From Flagellimonas nanhaiensis (GTDB lineage Bacteria; Bacteroidota; Bacteroidia; Flavobacteriales; Flavobacteriaceae): 64,000 bases of DNA. Shown piece by piece: positions 33,887-42,915 of this stretch (within the stretch, counting starts at the first letter, position 1; the number at the start of each line of letters is the position of its first letter). The stretch lies in the NCBI RefSeq assembly GCF_003382275.1, contig NZ_QTJX01000003.1:1-64000 (forward strand), read 5' to 3'. Made by a program: the position numbers and the translations under genes. A model generated the notes under the pieces. That model did not search any database and was not told where the DNA came from. It saw only the letters and a list, made by a program, of their open reading frames with translations.

Positions 33887-36805
33887 ATGTTTAGACCATT
33901 ATGCAAGTATGTTATTTGGATAGGTAGCCTGTTGGCAACCCAGCAACCCCTATTGGGTCAGGAGGTTACCATAGAACAGATTAAAAAACGTATTGCAACC
34001 TATAAGGAAGATGCCAGGGGCACTTATGAGAGTATTCGCTGGTTCTGTAAGGACGGCTCCGTCCGCATGCCCAAAGACCCCTGCCCGGACGCCATTGGAG
34101 GTATACAGCACGCCACCTATAAACCCGAGGTGGTGGCCCTTGGTAAATCAAACCATGTTTTTTTGGGGCAAATACTTGCCCATACGGATAAACAGGAGTT
34201 TTGGGACGGCACGAAGGCACAGTCCAGACTGAAACAGTACCAAATGGGCCGCTATTTGATGCGGGTGGACGATGGATGGGTCAACCGGAAGGGACAGTAC
34301 TATCGTGGGGCCATCCAAATAGAGGACGAACAGGAATGGGGAATTGCATTTTATAAATGGTTGTTGGCCAGGGATGAGAATCTACGGCAACACTACTACC
34401 TGATCATGCAGTCCCTTAAGGATATACCCCATAAGGGGGATTATGACCTCTCCCTCTTGGTTCGGGCGCAGTCCAAGGCCATTTCGGACCAGTATAGGCC
34501 CTTTATGGATATCAGGATCAAAATTCATAGTGATCCGCAGCCCGAGGACATAGATCGAACCATCGCTTTTGCCAGAGCCCATAAGGACCAATTATCGGTG
34601 GCTCAGAACAAGAAGATCAATGAGCTTATCGAAACCATGGGAAAATTCCATCAGCCTGTAAGTTTTCAACATCTGGAAAAGAAGATAAATGCCCTGTCAG
34701 GTTCCAATGCCCTGAAACCAGATCTGAAGCATTTTATCACCACCAATACCGGTTCCGGCAGCACGAGACAGATAGCTGGGGCGGCTGCCAACAGCCTTTT
34801 AAAGATAAGGACTAATATTTCCAGGGAAAAGCAGGCCGCACAACGGTTGGCACTTCTAGATATTGCCTCACAATTGGAGACAATGCTGTTCCAACTGGCC
34901 CAACAATGGGAGACCTCCACACTTTCCGAGCTCATGGAAAAGAACTATGTGCTGAGCAAGGCTGCAGCAGGGATCGGACTTGTTGAACTCTGGGAATGGA
35001 AGGCCATCGCCCCAATTTTGGAACCTACAACAGGCAATACACGTAAATTGTACCAGCTTACGGAAACCATGGAAGCTGCACGAAGCGTGCTGGAATGGAG
35101 TACCGGAACAGCCAATGCCGTGTATGGGAATGTGGTTAATACCTATGCCAAGTTTGAGCCTTTGGCCTATGGGTTCATTGATGATAGAATTCGTTCCTCG
35201 ATCGCACTGCACCTCGGGAAAAGCGTTGGTGAATTGGGTGCTGTCATCGCCCGGGAATCCCAGTTGTCCAACAAGGTGCTACAACTGGACAATCAAAGTA
35301 CCATCCGTGGGCTGAACCCCGGATATGCCTTTGGGGAATTGGTGGTGGTGGAAGGGAACCCTGAAGATTTGGAGGTGTCCGGAAAGAAAATCTATGTCTT
35401 TGACAGGGCGCCTTCAGACTTAAAGCCCGTTGCAGGGATTGGCACCGTTTCAGAAGGGAACCTCGTCTCCCATGTCCAACTTCTGGCCAGAAATCTGGGA
35501 ATCCCCAATGTCGCATTGTCACGGGAGAACCTGGAGGACCTCAAACGCTACCACGGAAAAAAAGTGTTCATTGCCGTATCCAATATGGGCAATGTGATCT
35601 TGAAACTGGAAAAGGACATGAGTCAAATAGAGACGCGGTTGTTCGCCGTAAAGGAGCGCAAAGAGGAACGCATAACAGTTCCCGTATCGGATCTGAAATT
35701 GGATCGGGACCGTATTCTGGACCTTAGAGCGGTGAATGCCGGGGACTCCGGAGAACTGTGTGGACCAAAAGCAGCGAACCTCGGTCAGCTCAAAGCCCTA
35801 TATCCCGAAATGGTGGTGGAAGGCTTTGTGGTGCCCTTTGGAATATTCAAGAAACATATGTTACAGCCCATGCCATGCCAAAAAGGATCCTATTGGGCTT
35901 TTTTGAACGCCATGTTCAGGGAAGCGGAAAAACAACGAAAAAACGGGGTTGCGGAAACTGAGGTCGAAGCCTATCAACTGCAACAGTTGGAAATACTTCG
36001 TGAGGCCATAAAAAAAATGCCATTGAGCCAGGATTTTATAGAGGATATCCAGAAGTCCTTTCAGAACATTTTTGGGAAGCCCTTGGGCAGCGTACCGGTC
36101 TTTTTGCGCAGCGATACCAATATGGAAGATCTTAAGGACTTTACCGGAGCAGGACTTAACCTGACCCTTTTCAATGTCCTGGAAAAAGAAAGGATTCTTC
36201 AAGGGATCAAGGATGTATGGGCATCGCCCTATACGGAGCGTAGCTTTAAATGGCGGCAAAAATACCTGCTGAACCCGGAAAATGTCTATCCGTCCATTCT
36301 GGTCATTCCCTCTGTGGATGTGGATTATTCCGGGGTGTTGATCACCAAGGGCGTAGTGTCCGGGAACGATAGGGAGCTGACCATTGCCTTTAGCCGTGGT
36401 GCAGGAGGTGCTGTGGACGGCCAGGTCGCGGAGTCCTATATCCTCAAGGCCGAAGGAGGACAGAAATTGGCCGCCCCGGCACGGGAGCCGCAGTATAAGA
36501 CCCTGCCCACCTCTGGAGGTACGGGAACGGGAATCGCATCTTTCGAAACCCCTATCCTAAATGCTGGGAACCTTAAGGACATTCGAGATTTGGCAAGCTC
36601 CATTAAAAAGCGGTTTGCCAAAGAGACCAGGTCCGATTACCAGGGAGCCTATGACGTTGAACTGGGGTTTAAGGACAATAAGCTTTGGCTTTTCCAGATC
36701 AGGCCCTTTGTGGAAAACAAAAAGGCACTGGGGTCCGATTATCTGGAATCCATTACTCCCAAGATCGATAAGAACAAAGACATTCCACTCACAAAAAAAA
36801 TATAA
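33887..36805 (+). CDS. Exported glucan-water-dikinase-like PEP-synthase-family protein
   Basis: A 972-residue protein with a signal-peptide-like start (YVIWIGSLLATQQPLLGQ). An unassigned helical part (about 30-450) is followed by the phosphohistidine swivelling domain with GNLVSHVQLLARNLGIPNV (His529), then a C-terminal ATP-grasp domain from about 619 (GPKAANLGQLK, VVPFGIFKKHM, FLRSDTNMEDLKDFTGAG near 738, ELGFKDNKLWLFQIRPF at the end). The PEP-binding TIM barrel is absent. His domain before ATP domain is the order of plant alpha-glucan water dikinases, not of PPDK. How an exported protein would obtain ATP is unclear. First gene of a five-gene operon. Confidence 0.8.
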   Translation: MFRPLCKYVIWIGSLLATQQPLLGQEVTIEQIKKRIATYKEDARGTYESIRWFCKDGSVRMPKDPCPDAIGGIQHATYKPEVVALGKSNHVFLGQILAHTDKQEFWDGTKAQSRLKQYQMGRYLMRVDDGWVNRKGQYYRGAIQIEDEQEWGIAFYKWLLARDENLRQHYYLIMQSLKDIPHKGDYDLSLLVRAQSKAISDQYRPFMDIRIKIHSDPQPEDIDRTIAFARAHKDQLSVAQNKKINELIETMGKFHQPVSFQHLEKKINALSGSNALKPDLKHFITTNTGSGSTRQIAGAAANSLLKIRTNISREKQAAQRLALLDIASQLETMLFQLAQQWETSTLSELMEKNYVLSKAAAGIGLVELWEWKAIAPILEPTTGNTRKLYQLTETMEAARSVLEWSTGTANAVYGNVVNTYAKFEPLAYGFIDDRIRSSIALHLGKSVGELGAVIARESQLSNKVLQLDNQSTIRGLNPGYAFGELVVVEGNPEDLEVSGKKIYVFDRAPSDLKPVAGIGTVSEGNLVSHVQLLARNLGIPNVALSRENLEDLKRYHGKKVFIAVSNMGNVILKLEKDMSQIETRLFAVKERKEERITVPVSDLKLDRDRILDLRAVNAGDSGELCGPKAANLGQLKALYPEMVVEGFVVPFGIFKKHMLQPMPCQKGSYWAFLNAMFREAEKQRKNGVAETEVEAYQLQQLEILREAIKKMPLSQDFIEDIQKSFQNIFGKPLGSVPVFLRSDTNMEDLKDFTGAGLNLTLFNVLEKERILQGIKDVWASPYTERSFKWRQKYLLNPENVYPSILVIPSVDVDYSGVLITKGVVSGNDRELTIAFSRGAGGAVDGQVAESYILKAEGGQKLAAPAREPQYKTLPTSGGTGTGIASFETPILNAGNLKDIRDLASSIKKRFAKETRSDYQGAYDVELGFKDNKLWLFQIRPFVENKKALGSDYLESITPKIDKNKDIPLTKKI

Positions 36806-36806
36806 G

Positions 36807-38063
36807 ATGAAAAAAATCGGAATTATTGCACTTGGATTGTTCGCCTGTATGGCCTTTACTACGGTTGACTACCCCATTGACGGCTATGAGACCACGGGGA
36901 TCAAAAGATTAAAACGCCTGCAGTTGGCCAAAGATGGGAAATTACCCGATGCGGGACTTCCCCTGGGAGCCTATAGATCCATCAAGGATATCAAACTGCA
37001 CCTGCTTTCACGAAAGCAGGACAACAATGCACAGCTCTTGGTGGAAGATGCTGGACTACAAAAGAAGGTGGATGCCCTCTTTCCCAAACTGCATCGCAGT
37101 TATTCGGTGACCATCTTGGATATTACCGATCCGGCAAGGTTGCGCTATGCACAGCAGAACGCAACTAGCGGTTACCAGCCCGGAAGTGTGGGGAAACTGG
37201 TCGTGGTCACGGCACTTTTTGATCAACTTCAAAAGCTATATCCGGATTCCTGGGAGAAACGCGTGGCATTGCTGCGAAGTAAAACGGTCAAGGGTGGGAA
37301 TTGGGTGCTGACTGATGAGCACACCATCCCTGTTTTTGATGTGACCACCAATACCCTGGTCAAACGGCAGGCGGTGGCCAGTGATGTGTTCTCGTTATAC
37401 GAATGGGCCGATCATATGCTCTCGGTAAGTAACAATGGTGCGGCAAGTGTAGTATGGCGTGAGGCCCTGTTGATGGCCGCTTTTAAGGACAAATACCCTA
37501 CAATGGCCCAGGAAGATGCCGATGCCTATTTTAAGAATACGCCCAAAACAGATATTACGGAACTGGCCATTACCTTGGTGAACGAACCTCTGAGGGATCT
37601 GGGAATCTCAGAGGAGGAATGGCGCCTGGGAAGTTTCTTTACCAGAGGGGCCAATCCCTATGTGGGAAGCAAGGGCGGTAGTATAGGCTCGCCATTGGGT
37701 CTTATGAAATGGATGCTACAATTGGAACAGGGGAAAGTAGTCGATGAAAAATCGAGTTTGGAGATCAAAAGACTAATCTATATGACCGATCGCCGTATAC
37801 GGTACGCCCAGGCACCGGAACTCAAGGAAGCAGCCGTTTACTTTAAATCCGGTAGCCTCTATAAGTGTGATAGGGTAAAGGATGCTTCCTGTGGGAAGTA
37901 CAGGGGCAATGTGTACAATTATATGAACTCCGTGGCCATAATCGAACATCCTGACGGTAAAAACTATATGGTCTGCCTGATGACCAATGTTCTGGGGAAG
38001 AACTCGGCGGGAGACCACCTGGTCCTGGCCAGTAAAATTGACAGGTTGATACGGGAACCATAA
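36807..38063 (+). CDS. Exported serine hydrolase of the beta-lactamase/PBP fold
   Basis: About 418 residues from ATG at 36807, one base after the dikinase stop; the same frame is open further upstream over the dikinase gene. Signal peptide (IGIIALGLFACMAFTTV). Three family motifs: SVGK (SxxK nucleophile) in QPGSVGKLVV, SNN in LSVSNNGAASVV, and KSG in YFKSGSLYKCD. Likely acts on D-Ala-type peptides or related amides in the periplasm; hydrolysis of beta-lactams is not implied. It may work with the exported dikinase-like protein. Confidence 0.8.
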   Translation: MKKIGIIALGLFACMAFTTVDYPIDGYETTGIKRLKRLQLAKDGKLPDAGLPLGAYRSIKDIKLHLLSRKQDNNAQLLVEDAGLQKKVDALFPKLHRSYSVTILDITDPARLRYAQQNATSGYQPGSVGKLVVVTALFDQLQKLYPDSWEKRVALLRSKTVKGGNWVLTDEHTIPVFDVTTNTLVKRQAVASDVFSLYEWADHMLSVSNNGAASVVWREALLMAAFKDKYPTMAQEDADAYFKNTPKTDITELAITLVNEPLRDLGISEEEWRLGSFFTRGANPYVGSKGGSIGSPLGLMKWMLQLEQGKVVDEKSSLEIKRLIYMTDRRIRYAQAPELKEAAVYFKSGSLYKCDRVKDASCGKYRGNVYNYMNSVAIIEHPDGKNYMVCLMTNVLGKNSAGDHLVLASKIDRLIREP

Positions 38064-38096
38064 CGGATTATCACATGAACCAAAAAAAGGATTGAA

Positions 38097-40031
38097 ATGC
38101 GAGGTGACACGGAAAAAGTTACATACGCCAGTTTATTGGTCACCCTCGGAATCGTCTTTGGCGATATCGGGACCTCCCCTTTGTACGTCTTCAGTGCCAT
38201 TACCGGGGGGAAGCACTTTGACAGATCACTGATCATGGGCAGTCTTTCCTGTATTTTTTGGACCCTTGTCCTTATAGCGACCTTCAAATACATTTATCTG
38301 GCACTGAAAGCGGACAACAAAGGGGAAGGCGGTATCTTTGCCCTCTACGCCCTACTGTTGAAGACGAAATCCAAATGGATTATTTTTCCGGCGCTTATTG
38401 GGTGTGCCACCTTAATCAGTGACGGATTCATTACCCCGGCCATTTCAATATCATCGGCGGTGGAAGGGGTTACCCATCTCTATGAAAACGTTCCTACATT
38501 ACCCATCGTCTGCGCCATTGTCATACTCCTGTTTTTAGTACAGCAATTTGGGACCCTGAAGATAGGGGGCATATTTGGCCCGGTCATGTTGTTGTGGTTT
38601 TCCAGTATTGGCATTTTGGGCCTTGTCAATATTATGAAACTGCCTTCGATACTGGAAGCCGTGAATCCGGCTTATGCCCTTAAATTTTTAATGGAATATC
38701 CCGGGGCAATTTGGGTGTTGGGAGCCGTTTTCTTATGTACGACGGGAGCTGAGGCCCTATATTCTGATCTTGGGCATTGTGGCCGAAAAAACATCCGCTA
38801 TGCCTGGTCTTTTGTATTGCCGGCACTCTTGCTCAGTTACTTTGGGCAGGCCGCCTTTTGCCTTACCCTGCCTGAAGGAAGTGAACTGCCGTCGGTTTTT
38901 TACGCATCGGTCCCCCAAGCCGTGCTGCCCATAATCATTGTTGTGGCCACCATGGCAACCATAATTGCAAGCCAGGCCCTGATCACAGGAATATTTACCC
39001 TGGTCAATGAAGCTGTCAAACTGAAGCTTTGGCCTTATATAAAAGTCAAATATCCAGCCGCACATAAGGGACAGGTCTACCTGCCTCAGGTCAATTACTT
39101 TCTTATGATAGGCTGTCTGGCCGTTATTTTTTTGTTCAAAAAGGCAGCAAATATGGAATCGGCCTATGGGATGGCCATTATCGTTGATATGCTCATGACC
39201 AGTGTGCTGTTGGGATACCTGTTATGGGCCGACCGGAAAAGGAGACCATGGACCGTTTTACTGGGATTCATTGCCATTGTGGGGGTCGAAAGTATATTTT
39301 TTGTATCCAACCTCGGTAAGTTACCTCACGGAGGATGGGTGACATTATTGGTGGCCTCCCTGCTTTTTGTGCTTTTGTACTATTATAAAGTGGCCAGGGA
39401 ACTTCGAAACCGGGTACTTCAATACCAGAGCTCCAAGACCATGATACCCTTATTGGACAAAGTACACGGGGACCATAGCCTGCCCTTGTTGGCAACAAAC
39501 CTGGTTTTTCCCGTGCGCTCGCCCAAAAAGGACAGTATCGATACTGTAGTGGTCCGGTCATTGTTCTATGGGCAGCCCAAGAGAGCTGCAACATACTGGT
39601 TTTTACACCTGAAGATCGAAGATGTTCCCTATGGCGTTTCATATCGGAGTGAAACCCTGATCCCGGGGAAAGCATTTTTTGTTGTATTGCGGCTCGGATT
39701 TAAGGAACCCCATTTTATAGAGGATACCATGCGGGCCATACACCACGACATGACAAACAGGGGAGAGATCATGGGAATCAGTGGCTTCTTTAAGGATTCT
39801 GAAATGGACATTCCGCCCGACCTTAAGTTTGTCCTGATCCAAACCGTTATCGCCAGTGATAGTAACCTTAGTGCCCATGAGGTGCTGGCAGCCCGGGTAT
39901 ATCGCTTTATGAACGTCATCGGACTTTCCATGAAGAATGATTTTGGACTGAACGGAGCAGTGGTGCTCGATGAGGAAATAGGAATCAATGTATCCCATGG
40001 CAGAAAAGTCAGGGTGACAAGGGATACATAA
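38097..40031 (+). CDS. kup: Kup-family potassium uptake permease
   Basis: A 644-residue K+/H+ symporter. It opens with the Kup signature TLGIVFGDIGTSPLYVF, has about twelve transmembrane segments (e.g. GALFAL-type loop KGEGGIFALYALLL, LISDGFITPAISISSAVEG), and ends in a cytosolic beta-rich domain (ATYWFLHLKIEDVPYGVSY). Full length for the family. Thirty-three bases after the serine hydrolase gene, in the same operon. Confidence 0.93.
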   Translation: MRGDTEKVTYASLLVTLGIVFGDIGTSPLYVFSAITGGKHFDRSLIMGSLSCIFWTLVLIATFKYIYLALKADNKGEGGIFALYALLLKTKSKWIIFPALIGCATLISDGFITPAISISSAVEGVTHLYENVPTLPIVCAIVILLFLVQQFGTLKIGGIFGPVMLLWFSSIGILGLVNIMKLPSILEAVNPAYALKFLMEYPGAIWVLGAVFLCTTGAEALYSDLGHCGRKNIRYAWSFVLPALLLSYFGQAAFCLTLPEGSELPSVFYASVPQAVLPIIIVVATMATIIASQALITGIFTLVNEAVKLKLWPYIKVKYPAAHKGQVYLPQVNYFLMIGCLAVIFLFKKAANMESAYGMAIIVDMLMTSVLLGYLLWADRKRRPWTVLLGFIAIVGVESIFFVSNLGKLPHGGWVTLLVASLLFVLLYYYKVARELRNRVLQYQSSKTMIPLLDKVHGDHSLPLLATNLVFPVRSPKKDSIDTVVVRSLFYGQPKRAATYWFLHLKIEDVPYGVSYRSETLIPGKAFFVVLRLGFKEPHFIEDTMRAIHHDMTNRGEIMGISGFFKDSEMDIPPDLKFVLIQTVIASDSNLSAHEVLAARVYRFMNVIGLSMKNDFGLNGAVVLDEEIGINVSHGRKVRVTRDT

Positions 40032-40045
40032 TTAAGTATTAAACT

Positions 40046-41575
40046 ATGGCAAATCAACTCTTTAGAAAAAAAACTTTGGCGAGCTTGGTCGACGAGTCCA
40101 GGCGTTCACCACTGAAACGCTCGCTAGGAGTGTTTGACCTTACCATGCTGGGTATAGGAGCTATTATTGGGACGGGCATTTTTGTTTTGACCGGGGAAGC
40201 GGCAGCAGGAACCCAGCACGCCCTGGGAGCAGGACCGGCATTGACCATATCCTTTATTATTACAGGAGTGGCCTGTCTTTTCGCAGCACTGTGTTATGCC
40301 GAGTTTGCCTCCATGATACCCGTTTCCGGAAGCGCCTATACCTATTCATACCACTCCTTTGGAGAAATCATTGCATGGATCATCGGTTGGGACCTGATAT
40401 TGGAATATGCCGTTGGAAATGTGGCCGTGGCCATAGGTTGGTCCGGATATTTCAAAAACCTCCTGGATGGTTTTGGCTGGCACCTCCCAGGTTGGATGAG
40501 TGCTGCCTCTGGAACGGAAATGGTTCAGCTTCCCTCTGGCGTATGGACCGAGCTTACCCCTGCCATAAATGCACATTTTGCCGATACCATAGCACAGTTG
40601 CCCAAAGAAATGGCACTGTTCAACCTGCCCGCATTTGCCATTACGGTGTTCGTGTCCGTACTATTGTACATCGGAATCAAGGAATCTGCCCGGGTCAATG
40701 CATTTTTGGTAGTGATCAAAATTGTACTGGTCCTGTTGTTCCTTTGGTTTGGCTTGCCGCATTTTAATCCGGAAATCCATTGGGAGCCCTTTGCACCCAA
40801 CGGTTGGAAAGGGATAATGACGGGGGCGGCCCTGGTATTTTTTGCCTATGTCGGGTTCGATGCGGTCAGTACGACCTCGGAAGAGGCCAAAAGACCCCAA
40901 CGGGACCTACCAAGGGCAATGATCCTTTCCCTGGTCATCTGTACGGTATTGTATATCGTTGTGGCCGCGACCCTGACAGGAATGGTTCCCCTGGAGGTTC
41001 TGGCCAATGAAAAGCCGGTGGCAGAAGCCCTGACTGCAGTTGGGGAAGGGAAAATAGCAGCCCTTATTGCCATGGGGATTACCCTGACCATGCCCAGCGT
41101 GCTCTTGGTCATGCAACTAGGACAGATACGGATACTGTTCGCCATGAGCAGGGATGGGCTTCTGGGTAGTAAGTTCAATACAGTAAACAAACGCTTTGCC
41201 ACACCATCCTTTGCCACCATTCTTGTCGGACTGTTCGTAGCCCTACTGGCCGGAACCATAGATATCGGTGTGGCAGCGGAACTGACCAATATCGGAACCC
41301 TATTCGCCTTTGTACTGGTCGCTGTCGGTGTGTGGGTCCTTCGTGTCAGACAACCCGGGGCGCCCCGCAAGTTCAAAACCCCTTTCCATAAAGTGGTGTG
41401 TACCCTGTGCGTGGTGATATGTACCGGTCTTATGATAGCCCTACCCTATGTCACATGGATACGATTTGCGCTCTGGATGGTCTTGGGTGTTTTTATTTAT
41501 TTCCTGTATGGCCATCGAAAGAGCCACCTCTTAACAAACCCAACCCAACCGGATGAGTCGGGCAAAGTATACTAA
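40046..41575 (+). CDS. APC-family amino-acid permease (CAT-like)
   Basis: A 509-residue permease with the APC start LGVFDLTMLGIGAIIGTGIFVLTG and PVSGSAYTYSYHSFGEIIAWIIGWDLILEY, as in cationic amino-acid transporters. About thirteen transmembrane segments. VFFAYVGFDAVSTTSEEAKRPQRDLPRAM is the conserved middle motif. Arginine uptake would fit the polyamine genes, but specificity is not shown by sequence. Fourteen bases after kup. Confidence 0.9.
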   Translation: MANQLFRKKTLASLVDESRRSPLKRSLGVFDLTMLGIGAIIGTGIFVLTGEAAAGTQHALGAGPALTISFIITGVACLFAALCYAEFASMIPVSGSAYTYSYHSFGEIIAWIIGWDLILEYAVGNVAVAIGWSGYFKNLLDGFGWHLPGWMSAASGTEMVQLPSGVWTELTPAINAHFADTIAQLPKEMALFNLPAFAITVFVSVLLYIGIKESARVNAFLVVIKIVLVLLFLWFGLPHFNPEIHWEPFAPNGWKGIMTGAALVFFAYVGFDAVSTTSEEAKRPQRDLPRAMILSLVICTVLYIVVAATLTGMVPLEVLANEKPVAEALTAVGEGKIAALIAMGITLTMPSVLLVMQLGQIRILFAMSRDGLLGSKFNTVNKRFATPSFATILVGLFVALLAGTIDIGVAAELTNIGTLFAFVLVAVGVWVLRVRQPGAPRKFKTPFHKVVCTLCVVICTGLMIALPYVTWIRFALWMVLGVFIYFLYGHRKSHLLTNPTQPDESGKVY

Positions 41576-41605
41576 CAACATGTTCAAAACATGATCGCTT
41601 AAAGA

Positions 41606-42841
41606 ATGATGCAAGCAAATATCGGATTCATAGAATTGCCCTTTTTTACCAACCTGTTGATACTTTTGGTGTTGGCACGGGTACTGGGGGAACTGTCCGA
41701 ACGCCTGGGGCAACCCGCTATGATAGGTGAGATACTGGCCGGAATCTTTTTAGGGCCATCGGTCTTTAACCTTATCCATAAAACCGGGGAAATTGCCACG
41801 ATCTCCGAATTGGGGGTGTTCCTGCTGGTGGTCATCGCTGGTTTGGAGATCCGTTTTGATGATATCCTAAGGTCGCTCAAAGGAAAGAACATCATCATTT
41901 CAATTATGGCCTTTTTCCTTCCACTGCTATGTGGCTTTGGAGTCGGCTATCTTTTTGGGAAGGATGCCATGGTAACGGTGTTTTTGGGGCTGTGTATTGC
42001 GATAACCGCACTACCGGTGAGTATCCGGATGTTGATGGATATGGGGAAGCTGGATTCGGAAATCGGCAAAAAGATCATATCGGTAGCCATTTTTGATGAT
42101 GTGTTGGCACTGACCATTCTTGGTCTGATCATCAATATAGAGGATACCGACAAGTCCCTAATGACCATTGCCAGGGTAGCTTCGGTTTCACTGGTAAAAC
42201 TGCTCTTGTTCCTTAGTCTGCTATGGGGTGCTCACTACGTACTAAAACGCCTGTCCAAAAAGGAACATTATATTGAGGACCAGCTCAATACATTTGTCAA
42301 TCGGTTAAAGGCCAGGGAATCCCTATATGCCCTATTGTTCATTGTTATCCTGAGCTTTGCCATGATCACCGAATCGTTGGGCTTCCATTTTATCATTGGG
42401 GCTTTTTTCGCCGCCATGCTACTCGATGGAAAATTGATTGGGAAAACACATGTGGAAGCCTTCGGAAAGACCACCAATGGTATGGCCATGAGCTTTCTTT
42501 CCCCCATCTTTTTCGCAGGGATAGGACTGGAGTTCAGTTTTGGCTCCATCCAGGAGTATAGTTTGCTCGCGACCGTTCTTGGTATTTCCTTTTTTTCCAA
42601 AATAATGGGAGGATATCTCGGTAGCAGGCTCTCCGGACTCGATCCTGCCAGTGCATGGACCATTGGCGTAGGCCTTAATGGTCGGGGCATTATGGAACTG
42701 GTCATTGCCAACATCGCCTATGCCTCCGGGATGATCGATCTGGAAATATTTTCGATTTTGGTCATCATGGGTATCGTTACTACCATGGTCACACCCATAT
42801 TGCTCAAGTGGAGCTTTGCCAGACTTGAAAGGAAACCCTAA
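41606..42841 (+). CDS. Second CPA2-family cation:proton antiporter
   Basis: A 411-residue Na+/H+-exchanger-domain protein. Motifs LSERLGQPAMIGEILAGIFLGPSVF and ELGVFLLVVIAGLEIRFDDI; ion-site region SVAIFDDVLALTILGLII (paired Asp); and a C-terminal MGIVTTMVTPILLKW. No RCK domain. It differs clearly from the antiporter at 32574-33761, so it is not a recent duplicate. ATG at 41609 is an alternative start. Last gene of the operon that begins at 33887. Confidence 0.88.
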   Translation: MMQANIGFIELPFFTNLLILLVLARVLGELSERLGQPAMIGEILAGIFLGPSVFNLIHKTGEIATISELGVFLLVVIAGLEIRFDDILRSLKGKNIIISIMAFFLPLLCGFGVGYLFGKDAMVTVFLGLCIAITALPVSIRMLMDMGKLDSEIGKKIISVAIFDDVLALTILGLIINIEDTDKSLMTIARVASVSLVKLLLFLSLLWGAHYVLKRLSKKEHYIEDQLNTFVNRLKARESLYALLFIVILSFAMITESLGFHFIIGAFFAAMLLDGKLIGKTHVEAFGKTTNGMAMSFLSPIFFAGIGLEFSFGSIQEYSLLATVLGISFFSKIMGGYLGSRLSGLDPASAWTIGVGLNGRGIMELVIANIAYASGMIDLEIFSILVIMGIVTTMVTPILLKWSFARLERKP

Positions 42842-42915
42842 AATCCATGGCATCATTATTGGTCCGAGACATTTTGAAGGCCAAAGAAGAAATTAAGAGC
42901 ATGGGGTCCGTGGGG

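Noticed and set aside
40008..40035. GGGTGACAAGGGATAC at the end of kup, resembling part of the shared element
   Set aside because: No GTGACC box at the right distance and it lies mainly in coding sequence; considered chance.
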